Assembly (NCBI RefSeq): GCF_025950525.1
Contig: NZ_JAPDGS010000012.1
Location: forward strand, 1-62,658
Source of the DNA: Stagnihabitans lacustris
GTDB lineage: Bacteria; Pseudomonadota; Alphaproteobacteria; Rhodobacterales; Rhodobacteraceae
DNA length: 62,658 bases
Reading direction: 5' to 3'
Every line of letters starts with the position of its first letter. Within the stretch, counting starts at the first letter, position 1. The translations under genes were made by a program, and so were the position numbers. The notes beneath the pieces were generated by a model. It searched no databases and was not told the DNA's origin. It saw nothing but the letters and a program-made list of their open reading frames with translations. Shown here piece by piece: positions 1-11,500 of this stretch.

Positions 1-85
1 AAGCTCCCAAGCTCCCAAGCTCCCAAGCTCCCAAGCTCCCAAGCTCCCAAGCTCCCAAGCTCCCAAGCTCCCAAGCTCCCAAGCT
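1..85. repeat. 8-bp tandem repeat (AAGCTCCC)n
   Basis: Ten perfect copies of AAGCTCCC followed by a partial eleventh (AAGCT) run from the first base of the window, so the array probably continues to the left. The unit is not a multiple of three and no open frame uses it. Perfect short arrays of this kind can change copy number by slippage. No gene is visible around it within the window. Confidence 0.95.
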
Positions 86-290
86 ACCGGGTCGCGTGCC
101 GCTGGAAGGCTTTGCGTCTTTCCCCTTTCGGTCGAGCTCCCTGGTTCAACCCTTTCCGACCCAATCCAGGATTGTGGCCGTCATCTGCACGTCGAGCCCT
201 GCATCCCGAACCCGTATCGCTTTGGGTTGACTGAAGCCATCCTTGGCCCGGTCACGCACCACGGGCAAGCCTGGACGCCCCCGCCATGAC
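86..290. other. Stretch without a supported gene
   Basis: No start codon with a ribosome site leads into a credible gene here. On the minus strand a start-less open frame of about 48 codons (stop at 146-148) reads like ordinary protein, with ...RDRAKDGFSQP... and ...LDVQMTATILDW..., so it might be the remnant of a decayed gene. It is too short to assign and ends beside a terminator hairpin. Confidence 0.3.
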
Positions 291-320
291 AAAACGCCCC
301 AGCGCGGGCTGGGGCGTTTT
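291..320. terminator. Perfect bidirectional terminator hairpin
   Basis: AAAACGCCCCAGC and GGCTGGGGCGTTTT form a perfect stem with a 3-nt loop, A-rich on one side and T-rich on the other. Either orientation gives a GC stem followed by T residues. It lies about 50 bases beyond the stop of the minus-strand glycosyltransferase gene and is its likely transcription end. Confidence 0.85.
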
Positions 321-372
321 GACGGGGACTCCCCTTCCGCAAGGGGCAGACGTCGTCTTGTGGGCCTGTTCC

Positions 373-2232
373 TCAGGCGCGCTTGGTGACGGAGGAGATT
401 GCAGCCTCGAAACGCGCGGTGAAATCGGACGCGCGGCCCAGGCTCCGTTCCCAGGCGCCGCCGCCCAGATGCGCTTTCACGCGGGCATGAAGGTCCGGGT
501 CCGTGGCAAAGCCAATCGCCCGCGCCTCGTAATCGGCCTGCGTCTTGGCAATCCCTTCGGGCATCCCCACCGCGGTCAAGAGGCTTGAGGCCATGCGCGC
601 GGCAAAAGCGCGGCCCTGCAGCGTCACCAAAGGCAGGCCCATGCGCAAGGCATCCGAAGCGATGGTGCCAGCATTATAGGGATGGGTATCAAGGAACAGA
701 TCGGCCAGGGCCAGACGCGCGCGGTAGCGGTCGGGATCGACCCGGCCCGCCCAGATCAGCCGGTCGGCCGCGAGACCCGCCGCCGCCCAGCGCGCCGTCA
801 GCGCCGCTTTGCTTTCGGGATTGTCATCGACCAGCCACAGGACCGACCCCGGGCTTGCCGCCACGATGCGGCACCAGCTGTCCCACATCGTCTCGGTCAG
901 CTTGTAGTGGTGCGACATGCAGGTGAAGACGAAGGCATCCTCGGGCAGACCCTCGGCCGCGCGGCTGACGGGGGGCAGGTCGGGTTTGCGGCCGTCATTG
1001 GCCTGATAGCAGCCGGCGATGCGCAGGGGTTTGGGCTGATAGGCGGCCTCAAGCTCGGGCGGGATCGTCACGTCGTCGCACAGGATATAGTCCAGCTCGG
1101 GCAGGGGAACCGGGCCGATATAGCCCAGATAGGTCGCCATGACCGGCGCCGGTTTCCAGCGCAGGATGCCCAGGCGCGCGCCCTTGGTCAGGCCGTTCAG
1201 GTCGATCAGCACGTCGATTTCATCGGCCACCATGGCGCGGGCCGCAGCCTCGTCCGACAGGCCATGGATCGGCACATGGTGATCCAGCGCCCCCAGCACC
1301 CGGGCGCGGATGTCCGACCCATCCTCGGGCGAGGCGTCATAGCCATAGACCTCGAACTTGGTGCGGTCATGCAGTTCCAGCAGTTCGGCGATCAGAAAGC
1401 TCATGGCGTGGCGGCAAAAATCGGTTGAGAGATAGCCGATACGGATGCGGTCGTGGCGATAGCCGAAGGCGGGCGCCAGGCGTTCGGGCGCGGGCGGGGT
1501 CTTGCGCGCGATCCAGTCGGCCGCGCCATCGGCCTGCAGCTTGGGATCATCCCACAGCGCCAACGAGGCGAGCGGGCCGCAGTGAAAGGCCGCCTCCATC
1601 TCGGTCACGCCGGGCACATCCAGCGCGGTCACGGGCCAGGCCGTCATCCTTTGGCGCAGGTGGACCAGGTGCTGTTGCACATCGGGTTGATGCGGCGCCA
1701 ACAGCAGCGAGGCGCGCAGTTCGTCGGCGGCGGGGCCAAGACGGCCCTGCACCTCCATCACGCGGCCCAGTTGGTTGTGCAGCACCTGACGCATCGCGGG
1801 CGGCGGCAGCGCGGCGCGCCAGGCGCCCAGCGCGGCCTCGACCTGGCCCGAAGCCTCCAGCGCGGTGCCCAGATTGATGGCGGCCTCGACCATGTCGGGT
1901 TTCAGGCGCAGCGCGGTGCGGTAAGCCTCGGAGGCGCCCAGCGCTTCGCCGCGTTTCATCCGCAAGACGCCCAGGTTGAACCAGGCCGCGCAAGAAGAGG
2001 CCTCGACCCCATGGGCGGCCAGCCAGAATTCGTAAAGGATCAGCCCGTCGCTGTCACTGGCCCCCTCGGCCAGGCGCACGAGGCCCAGAAGATCAAGCCC
2101 CGCCACCGCCCGCCCCAAATAGGCCAGCTCGCCCGAGGGGACCTGCGTCAGGCCACCGGGCCGCGCCATGGCACGCAACAGGCTGGCTTCGTCGCCGGGC
2201 ATGGGAAAGGGCAAAAGAAAGGGCATCGACAT
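373..2232 (-). CDS. TPR-containing O-GlcNAc transferase-like glycosyltransferase (GT41/SPINDLY family)
   Basis: 619 residues. Residues about 75-190 are TPR-like helices (AAWFNLGVLRMKRGE, VEAAINLGTALEASGQ). From about 265 the protein matches the catalytic half of OGT-type enzymes: RIRIGYLSTDFCRHAM with the conserved His after DF, LTKGARLGILRWKPAPV, MSHHYKLTETMW with the nucleotide-site Lys, and DTHPYNAGTIASDALRMGLP. The family moves a sugar from a UDP-sugar to Ser/Thr of cytoplasmic proteins. Start chosen at ATG 2232 because GGAGGT lies six bases upstream; a 48-codon upstream extension lacks a ribosome site. No signal peptide, so cytoplasmic. It is divergent from the giant Ser/Thr-rich repeat gene, which is an obvious candidate substrate (inference). 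Confidence 0.85.
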   Translation of the reverse strand: MSMPFLLPFPMPGDEASLLRAMARPGGLTQVPSGELAYLGRAVAGLDLLGLVRLAEGASDSDGLILYEFWLAAHGVEASSCAAWFNLGVLRMKRGEALGASEAYRTALRLKPDMVEAAINLGTALEASGQVEAALGAWRAALPPPAMRQVLHNQLGRVMEVQGRLGPAADELRASLLLAPHQPDVQQHLVHLRQRMTAWPVTALDVPGVTEMEAAFHCGPLASLALWDDPKLQADGAADWIARKTPPAPERLAPAFGYRHDRIRIGYLSTDFCRHAMSFLIAELLELHDRTKFEVYGYDASPEDGSDIRARVLGALDHHVPIHGLSDEAAARAMVADEIDVLIDLNGLTKGARLGILRWKPAPVMATYLGYIGPVPLPELDYILCDDVTIPPELEAAYQPKPLRIAGCYQANDGRKPDLPPVSRAAEGLPEDAFVFTCMSHHYKLTETMWDSWCRIVAASPGSVLWLVDDNPESKAALTARWAAAGLAADRLIWAGRVDPDRYRARLALADLFLDTHPYNAGTIASDALRMGLPLVTLQGRAFAARMASSLLTAVGMPEGIAKTQADYEARAIGFATDPDLHARVKAHLGGGAWERSLGRASDFTARFEAAISSVTKRA

Positions 2233-2556
2233 CGGCTCACCTCCGGGTTGTTCCGCCAATTCAGCGTAAATTGGTGAACAAGAAGTGAACGGAACCCGGA
2301 TTAAGTGCGCGCAGTCGCGATTTTTCGACTTTTTCGCAGCTTTGGCGCCGTGACCTGCGGCCCTGACCCGCAGCAATCGCCTAAAATCTTAGGTTTTTAA
2401 CTCTGATAAACCCGGCCGAATGTCCGGGGTTCAAGCTTTCGTTCACCCTTTGATAAGCCCGGACTGCCAGCCTGACGGAGAATATCGCGCCCAGAACGGG
2501 CAGCGGAGGGGCGGGATATCCTTGCCCGCCACCCCTTATGTCAGACGGAGCCCCCC
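2233..2556. promoter_or_regulatory. Divergent intergenic region between glycosyltransferase and giant repeat gene
   Basis: 324 bases separate the two starts. Seen here: an inverted repeat CCAATT-N7-AATTGG at 2256-2274, just upstream of the glycosyltransferase ribosome site, and a direct repeat of GTGAAC at 2274-2279 and 2285-2290. The giant gene has CGGAG six bases before its ATG (2547-2550). No convincing -35/-10 pair stands out for either gene. The shared regulatory region suggests, but does not prove, co-regulation. Confidence 0.4.
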
Positions 2557-5500
2557 ATGACGACGATTTCTTCGCTTACCACTGCCCAGATCGCAGCCCT
2601 GTCCACCGCCGCCATCGCCGGGTTGACCACCGCCGATATCCGGTCGCTGACCACGGCGCAGATCCCGGTGCTGTCGACGGCGCAGCTTGCGGTTCTGACA
2701 ACGACGCATATGGCGGCGCTGTTGAACACGCAGGTCGGCGCCCTGACGACAGGGCAGGTGAGCGCGCTATCGTCGACGCAGATCCAGGCGCTGACGGCAC
2801 CGGCCTTCGGGGGGTTGAATTCGGCCGGGGTCGTGGCACTGACCACGGCGCAGGCGGCAGCGCTGGGCTCGGCGCAGATCGCGGCCCTGTCCTCTGCGGC
2901 CATCGCGCAGATCGAGACGGCGGATCTGGCCGCCCTGTCCACCACGGCGATCAAGGGGCTGACCTCGGTGCAGGTGGGGGCGCTGGGCACGGGGCAACTG
3001 GCCGCCCTGACCACGGCGCAGGTGGCGAACCTGGCGGTTGGCAATATCGGGGTTCTGTCCAGCGGTGACATCGGCGCCCTGACCACGGCGCAGATCGCGG
3101 CCCTGACCACGGTGCAGGTGGCCGCCCTGAAATCCACCCAGATGCCCGGCCTGACCACGGCCCAGGTCGCCGCCCTGTCGACCACCCAGGTCGCCTCGCT
3201 TTCCACCGCCGCGCTCAAGGGGCTGACGACGGCCGACACCGTGGCCCTGTCCACGGCCCAGGCCGCGGTTCTGACGTCGGTTCAGGTCGGCGCGCTGACC
3301 AACCTGTCGCTTGCCGCGCTGGAGACCGCGGACCTGGCCGCCATCGGCACCGGGGCGCTGCGCGGCATCACCTCGGCCCAGGTGACGGCCCTGACCACGG
3401 CGCAGATCCAGGCCCTGTCCACGGCGCAGCTGGGGGCCCTGTCCTCTGTCGCCGTGTCCAGGCTGACCACGGCCCAGGTGGGCGCCCTGTCCACGGCCCA
3501 GGTCGCAGCCCTGTCCACCGCGCAGATCTCTGCCCTGACCTCAAGCCAGACCAGCGCCCTGACCACCGCCCATCTTGTCGCGCTGAGCACGGCGCAGGTG
3601 CGCGCGCTCAGCTCGGCCGCCGTTGCAGGCCTGGCTTCGGGCGATGTCGCGGCCCTGACTTCGGCCCAAGCCGCGGCCCTGACCTCGACCCAGGTCGCCG
3701 CGATTTCCTCGACAGCGATCGTCGGGCTTGAGACCGCCGATATCGCGGCCCTGACCACGGGCGCGGTCAAGGGGCTTAGCTCGATCCAGGCCGGGGTCCT
3801 GGGTTCTGCCCAGATCGGCGCGCTGACCACGGCGCAGATCCTGCAACTGACGCCGGTTGTCGTGGGCCGCTTCGGCACCGCGGCGGTGGCGGGGCTTTCG
3901 ACCGCCCAGGTCGCGGCCCTGACCACGGCCCAGGTTGCGGCGATCTCGTCGGCCCAAGTCGCGGCATTGGGCACGGCCCAAGTCGCCGTCCTGACCACGG
4001 GTCAGGTTGCGGCCCTGTCGACCATCGCCATGGCGGGCCTTGGCTCGGAGGACATTGCCGCCCTGTCCACCACCCAGATCGGCGCGATGAGCTCGCTGCA
4101 GATCGGCGCGCTGCCGACGGCGGCGATTGCCAACCTGTCGACGGCGGCGGTGGCCTCCTTGTCCACCACCGCGATCAAGGGGTTGAACACGGCACAGATG
4201 GGCGCCCTGACCTCGGCCCAGACCGCGGTCCTGACCACGGCACAGATTGCGGCTCTGGTTCCCGCCCAGGTGGCGCGGATTTCGACCGCCGGCCTGCAAG
4301 CCATGAGCACGGATCAGATCCGCGCCATCACCACGGCCCAGATCGCCTCGCTCAGCTCGGGCCAGCTGGCGGCCATGACCACGGCGCAGATCGCCGCCCT
4401 GACCAATGGCCAGGTCAATACGCTCAGCACGGCCACGCTTCTCGGGCTGGAGACCGCGGATGCCGTGGCCCTGACCACGGGCCAGATCGCCTCGTTGCGG
4501 TCGGTCCAGTTGGGCGCCTTGACGACCTCCGTGATTTCCAAGCTGGAGACCGCCGATATCGCGGCCCTGTCCACCGCGGCGATCCGCGGCTTGACCACGG
4601 CGCAGATGACGGCGCTGACCACGGCCCAAATCGCCGCGATCGAGACTCAGGACCTGGCCGTCCTGACCTCGACCCAGGTGGCGCGGCTGACCACGGCACA
4701 GATGGCGGCGCTGACCACGGGTCAGGTCGCGGCGCTGACCACGGGGCAGCTGGTGGCGCTGTCCTCGTTGCAGATCGGTGCGCTGGGGTCGGATCAGATC
4801 GCGGCCCTGACCACGGCACAGGCCGCGGTCCTGACCTCGGTGCAGCTGGCGGGCCTGTCGACGGCGGACTTTGCGGCGCTGACCTCGGATCAGGTGGCGG
4901 CGATGACCTCGGCGCAGGTCGCGGCCCTGACCTCGGCGCAGTTCGGCGCCCTGTCGTCCGAGGCTGTGGGCGTGCTTTCGACCGCGCAGGTTGCGGCCCT
5001 GACCACCGGCGCCCTGTCGGGCCTGTCGTCGGATGGGGCAGGCGCCCTGACCACGGCGCAGGTGGCGATCCTGACCTCGACCCAACTGGCCGCCATCGGG
5101 ACAGAGGCGCTGGGCGCCTTGCCGACGGCCGATATCGCGGTTCTGACCGTGACCGCGCTGGATGGGCTGACCACGGCCCAAGCCGCGGCCCTGGGGTCGG
5201 ACCAGGTGGCCGGCCTGACCACGGCGCAGCTGGTCAGCCTGACCACGGGGCAATTCGTGGCCCTGGCCACCGATGCGGTGGCGGCGCTGGGCACGGCCAA
5301 GGTTGCGGCCCTGTCGACCGCGCAGATCGCGGCCCTGACCACCGATCAATCGGGCGCCCTGACCACGGCGCAGGTCGCGGCAATGACCACGGGCCAGATC
5401 GGCGCCCTGACCACGGCGGCGCTGGCCAATCTGGGCACCGACCAGGCCGAGGCTTTGACCACGACCCAGGCCGCGGTTCTGTCCTCGACCCAGGTTCATG

Positions 5501-8500
5501 CCATGTCCAGCGATGTTCTGGCCGCACTGGAGACGCAGGACCTTGCCGCCATCACCACGGCCGCGCTGCGGGGCCTGGCCACGGATCAGGTGGCGGCCCT
5601 TGGCTCTGACCAGGTGGCGGCCCTGACCACGGCGCAGGTGGCCAGCCTGACCACGGCCCAGGTGACGGCGCTGGCCAGCGATGCGGTGGCGGCGCTGACC
5701 ACGGCGCAGGTTGCGGCCCTGTCGACGGCCCAGGTGGCCAGCCTGACGACCGACCAGGCCGGTGCCCTGACCACGACCCAGATCCCGGCCCTGACCGCTG
5801 GTCAGATCGCCGTCCTGACCAGTGCGGCGCTGGCGGCCCTGCCCACGGCCGATATCGCGGCCCTGACCACGGCGCAGGTTGCGGCGCTTGGCACCGGGCA
5901 GATCCTGGCCTTGCCCTCGGCCTCGCTGGCGGCGATGACCACGACCCAGGTTGCGGCCTTCTCGACCGCCCAGGTTGCGGCCCTGACGTCGACCGCGATC
6001 GGCGGCCTGACCACCGATCAGATGGCGGCCCTGACCACGGCGCAGATTGCCGCGCTGACCACGGCGGCGCTGTCGGGCCTGTCGTCCGAGGCGGGCGTGG
6101 CGCTGACCACGACCCAGGCCGCGGCGCTGACCTCGGCCCAGATGGCCGCCCTCTCGACCGAGACCCTGGCCGCGCTGGAGACCGCCGACCTGGCCGCCGT
6201 CACGGCTGCGGCCCTGCGCGGGCTGACCACGACCCAGATCGGCGCCCTGACGACGTCCCAGGCCTCGAACCTGACGACGGGGCAGGTGGCAGGCCTGACG
6301 ACGGCCCAGATCCGCGGCCTTGGAACCGAAAACCTGGAGAAGCTGACCACGACCCAGATTGCCGCGATCACGACGCAGCAGGTGGCGGCCCTGACCTCGG
6401 CCCAGGTCGGCGCCCTGACCACGGCGCAATTCGCCAAGCTGACGAATGCCCAGGTGACGGCGCTGAACACGGCCGCGATTGCCGGACTGTCGACCGCGGA
6501 TGCCGTGGCGCTGACCACGGCGCAGGCCGGGGCGCTGACCTCGGCCCAGGTGGCCAACCTGTCCACCGATGCCGTGGCGGCCCTTGAAACCCAGGACCTC
6601 GCCCGCCTGACCACGGCGGCGATCAAGGGCCTGACCACGGCCCAGGTCGCAAACCTGGGGTCGGACCAGGTGGCGGCCCTGACCACGGCGCAGGTCGCGG
6701 CCCTGCCGGTCGTCGTCGTCTCCAAGATTGCGACGGCGGCGGTGGCGGCCATGGCCAGCACCCAGGTTGCGGCCTTTACCAATGCGCAGATGGCGCAGCT
6801 GTCTTCGGCCCAGGTGGCGGCGCTGACCTCGGATCAGATGGCGGCCCTGTCGGGGGCGCAGGTCGGCGCGCTGACCACGGCAAGCCTTGCGGGCCTGTCC
6901 TCGGACAACCTGGTCGCCATGACCACGGCCCAGGCCGCGGCCCTGTCTTCGGCCCAGGTCTCGGCGCTGTCAGCGACAATCCTTCCGCAGATGGAGACGG
7001 CGGATCTTGCCGCCATCACCACCAGCGCGATGCGCGGGCTGGGGACGGCTGCGGCCGCGGCCCTGACCACTGATCAGATCGACGCCCTGACCACTGGCCA
7101 GGTGGCGGCGCTGTCGACCGCCGTCGTGTCGCATCTGACCACGGATCAGATCCAGGCGCTGGGCACCGACCAGGTCGCGGCCATGACCACGGGCCAGATC
7201 GCGGCCCTGGGTTCGACCGCGGTCGAAGCGCTGGAGACCGCGCAGATCGCCAACATGACCACGGCCCAGGTGGCCGCCCTGTCCACGGCGGGCCTTGCGG
7301 GCCTGACCTCTGAGGCGCTGGTGGCCATGACCACCGACCAGGCAGGGGCGCTGACCTCGGCGCAGCTTGGGGCCCTGTCGGATGGCATCATCGACGACAT
7401 GGAGACGGCCGATCTGGCCGCCCTGTCGACCGCGGCACTGCGGGGTCTGACCTCGGACCAGGCGGCGGCGCTGTCCACGACCCAATTGGTCGAGATCACG
7501 ACGGCCCAGATCGGCGCCATCGGCACGGCGGCGATTGCCGGCCTGACCACCGATCACATCCAGGCCCTGACCTCGGCCCAGGTGGCGAACCTTGCCACGG
7601 GCCAAGTCGCGGCCCTGACCTCGGCCCAGGTGGCGGCGCTGGACACGGCGGTGATCGACGACCTGACCGTCACGCAGGTGGCGGCCATCTCGACCGCGGC
7701 GCTGGCGGGCCTGTCATCGGATGCGCTGGTGGCCATGTCCTCGGATCAGACCGCGGCCCTGACCTCGGCGCAGATTGGCGCCATCGCGGTCACTGTCCTG
7801 TCCAAGATGGAGACCGCCGACCTTGCCGCCGTCACCACCACGGCACTGGCCGGACTGACCACTGATCAGGTGGCGGGCCTGTCGACCGATCAGGTCAAGG
7901 CGCTGACTACGGCCCAGGTTGCGGCGCTTGGCACGGCCCAGGTGGCTGCGATCTCGATTGCGGGCTTTGGCGAATTGTCCACCGACCAGGTTGCGGCCCT
8001 GACCACGGCCCAGGCGGCAGCGCTGACCGCGGATCAAGTCGGCGCCGTGACCACGGCCCAGGTCGCGGCCCTGTCCACCGACCAGGTGGCGGCCCTTGCG
8101 ACCTCGGCCCTGTCCGGTCTTGGCACCCTTGCGCTGGAAACCCTCAGCACGGCCCAGGCGGCTGTCCTGTCTTCTGCCCAGCTTGGCGCGATCTCGGCCA
8201 ATGTGATTGCCGCGATGGAAACGGCGGACCTTGCGGCTGTGACGACCGCGGCGCTGGCGGGCCTGACCTCTGACCAGATCAGCGCGATGGGCTCGGCCCA
8301 GGTGGCGGCCCTGACCACGGCGCAGCTGGCGGCGCTGGGCACCGACCTTGTGGCGGCGATTTCGGTGGACGGGATTGCGGCCCTGACCACGACGCAGGTC
8401 CAGGCCATGACCACGGGCCAGGCTGCGGCCTTGACCTGGGATCAACTGGCCAGCCTGACCACGGCGCAGGTGGCGGCCCTGTCCACCGACCAGGTGGCGG

Positions 8501-11500
8501 CGCTGTCCACGGCCTCGTTGCCGGGGCTGACCACAGATGGGATCGTGGCCCTGACCACGGCCCAGGCCGCGGCCCTGACCTCGGCCCAGCTGGGGGTGAT
8601 CGACGCGACCTATCTTGCCACGATGGAGGCGGCGGATTTCGCCAAGCTTTCCACCGGGGCGCTGGCGGGGCTGACCACCGACCAGGCCGCGGCCCTGACG
8701 ACGCAGCAACTGGGCGGACTGACCACGGTGCAACTTGGCGTGCTCAGCACCGATCAGTTCGGCGCCCTGTCCACCGATGCGATTTCGGCCCTGTCCACCG
8801 ATGTGGCGGCGGCGCTGTCGACCGCGCAGGCCGCAAGCCTTGGCTCGGCCCAGATCGCGGTCCTGACGACGGGCCAGGTCGCGGCCCTGACCACGGGGTC
8901 GATCGCATCCATCAGCTCTGATGCGCTGGCCGGGCTGACCACGGCCGATGTCGTGGCCCTGACCACGGCCCAGGCGCGGGCCCTGTCCTCGGCCCAGGTC
9001 GCGGCGCTGGATGGAGACCAGATCGCAGCCTTTGAATCGGCGGACCTTGCGGCGCTGACCACGGCAGCCATCCGCACCGTCGGCACCGCGGAAATCGCGG
9101 CCCTGACCACGGCACAGACCGCAGCCCTGACCACGGCCCAGGTCAATGCCCTGACCACGGCGCAGATCCGCGCCCTGTCCACCGCGGGCCTGGCCGCCAT
9201 GGCCACCGGGCGGATCACCGCCATGACCACGGCCCAGGTCGCCAGCCTGACGTCGGAGCAGATCGCGGCCATGACCACGGCCCAGGTGTCGAAGTTCACC
9301 ACGGCGCAGATGGTGGCCCTGGCCACTTCCGCACTGGAGGGGTTGACGACCGCCGGGGCCGCGGCCCTGACCACGACCCAGGCCGGGCTTTTGTCCTCGG
9401 CCCAGCTGTCCGCGCTGTCTTCGGGCGCCATCGGGGCGCTGACCACGGCCGATGTCGCGGTCCTGACCACGGCGGGCCTGCGCGGCATCACCACGGCGGG
9501 GATCTCGGCTCTGACTTCGGCGCAGGTGGCAGCCTTGACCACGGCGCAGGTTGCGGCCCTGACCACGGTGCAGGTGCCGGTTCTGGCCACGGCGGCGGTG
9601 GCAAACCTGTCCACGACCCAGGTTGCGGCCCTGACCACGGCCCAGGTGGCCAACCTGACCACGGCCCAGGTCGCGGCCTTGACCACCACCCAGGTCGACA
9701 AACTGTCCACCGCCCAGGCCCGCGCCCTTGGAACAGCCCAGATCGTGGCGCTGAACACGGCCCAGGTCGCGGCCCTGACCACGGCCCAGGTCGCGGCGCT
9801 GACCACGACCCAGGTCGGTGCCCTGGCGACCGAGGATGTCGCAGCCCTTGGCACGGCGCAGGTCGCGGCCCTGACCACGGCGCAATTCGCCAGCCTTAGC
9901 CTGTTGCAGTTCGGCGCATTGACCGGCCCGCAACTGGCCGCCCTGACCACGACCCAGATTTCCAAGTTGACCACGGCGCAACTGGGGGTCTTGTCGACGG
10001 CCTCGATCGCCGGATTGACCACGCCTCAGGTCGCGGTTCTGACCACGGCGCAGATTGCCTCCCTCCCGACCGAGGATATCGCGGCCCTGACCACGGCCCA
10101 GGTTGCGGCCCTGACCACGGCGCAACTGCCCGGCCTGACCACGGCCCAAGTCGCCGGGATGAGCTCTGACCAGGTGGCGGCCCTGACCACGGCCCAGGTG
10201 CCGGTCCTGTCCACCGGGCAGATCGTCGCCCTGACCTCGGATCAGGTCGGCGCGCTGACCACGGCGCAACTGGGGGTCCTGTCGACCGCGCAGCTGATCA
10301 AGATCGACGCTGGCGATGTGGCGGCCCTTGGGTCGGCGCAACTGGGCAGCCTGTCTTCCACGCAGCTTGTGGCCCTGACCACGGGCCAGGTTGCGGCCCT
10401 GTCCAGCGATGCGATCCCGGGACTTGGGACGGCACAGATCAACAAGCTGACCACGGCGCAGGTTGCGGCGCTTGGCACGACGCAAGTGACCGCCCTGACC
10501 ACGGCGCAGATTGGCGCCCTGACCACGGCGCAATTCGCCAAACTGTCGACGGTGGGGGTGGGGGCGCTGTCTGCGACCCAACTGGCCGCCCTGACGACGG
10601 GCCATGTCGCGGTCCTGACCTCGGGTCAGATCGCCGCGCTGAACACCGAACAGGTTGCGGGCCTGACCACGGCGCAGATCGGCGCGCTGACCGCCGGGGC
10701 GCTGGGGGGGCTGACTTCGGATGGGCTGGTCGCGCTGACCACGGATCAGGCCGCGGCCCTGACCTCGGCCCAGGTGGCGGCGCTGTCCACCACCGTGATC
10801 GACGCGATGGAGGTCGGCGATCTTGCCGCCCTGACCACCGCCGCGGTCAAGGGCCTGACCACGGCTCAGGTCGTGGCGCTGGGCTCTGACCAGGTTGCGG
10901 CCCTGACCACGGCCCAGGTCGCAGCCCTGACCACGGCCCAGGTCTCCAAGATCGAGACCGTCGACATCGCCGCCCTTTCGGTTGAACAGGTGGCCGCGCT
11001 GACCACCTCGCAGGTGCAAAACCTGACTACGGCCCAGGTCGCGGCCATCGGTTCGGATCAGGTTGCGGGGATGAGCACGGCCCAGGTGGCCAAACTCTCG
11101 ACCGCCCAGGTCCAGGCCCTGACCACGGGCCAGGTGGCGGCGCTTTCCACCGGCCAGGTGGCGGCGCTGACCGCGGCCCAGGTGGCCAAGTTCACGACCG
11201 ACCATATCGCGGCCCTGTCGGCCAGCCAGATTGGCGCCATGACCACGGCGCAGATGGCGGGCCTGGGTTCGGCGCAGATCTCGGCCCTGTCCAGCGATGC
11301 GATCTCGGGCCTGACCAATCCGCAGCTGGCGGCGATCTCGACCGCGGCGCTTGCGGGCTTTGCCCCGGGCGATATCGTGGCGCTGTCAGTCACCCAGGCC
11401 GGGGCGCTGACCTCGGCCCAGGTGGGGGCGCTGTCCACGGTCAATGTCGCGGCCTTCGAGGTCGAGGACTTTGCCGCCCTGACGTCGGTGGCGATCAAGG

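Noticed and set aside
146..289. Start-less minus-strand frame that could be a decayed gene end
   Set aside because: Only about 48 codons, no start or recognisable family; protein-like text alone is not enough to call a pseudogene.
2274..2290. GTGAAC direct repeat as a further XRE-cupin site
   Set aside because: It lacks the full AGTGAACA word in the first copy and the promoter spacing seen at mgdA and tdm, and lies before an unrelated gene.
3541..11205. Very long minus-strand frames across the giant gene (for example 962 and 1163 codons)
   Set aside because: They are shadows of the 24-bp repeat: a unit divisible by three without stops in one frame stays open in others. The translations are Arg/Gly/Gln-rich repeats without ribosome sites, and the plus frame has a proper start, terminator and protein-like octad.
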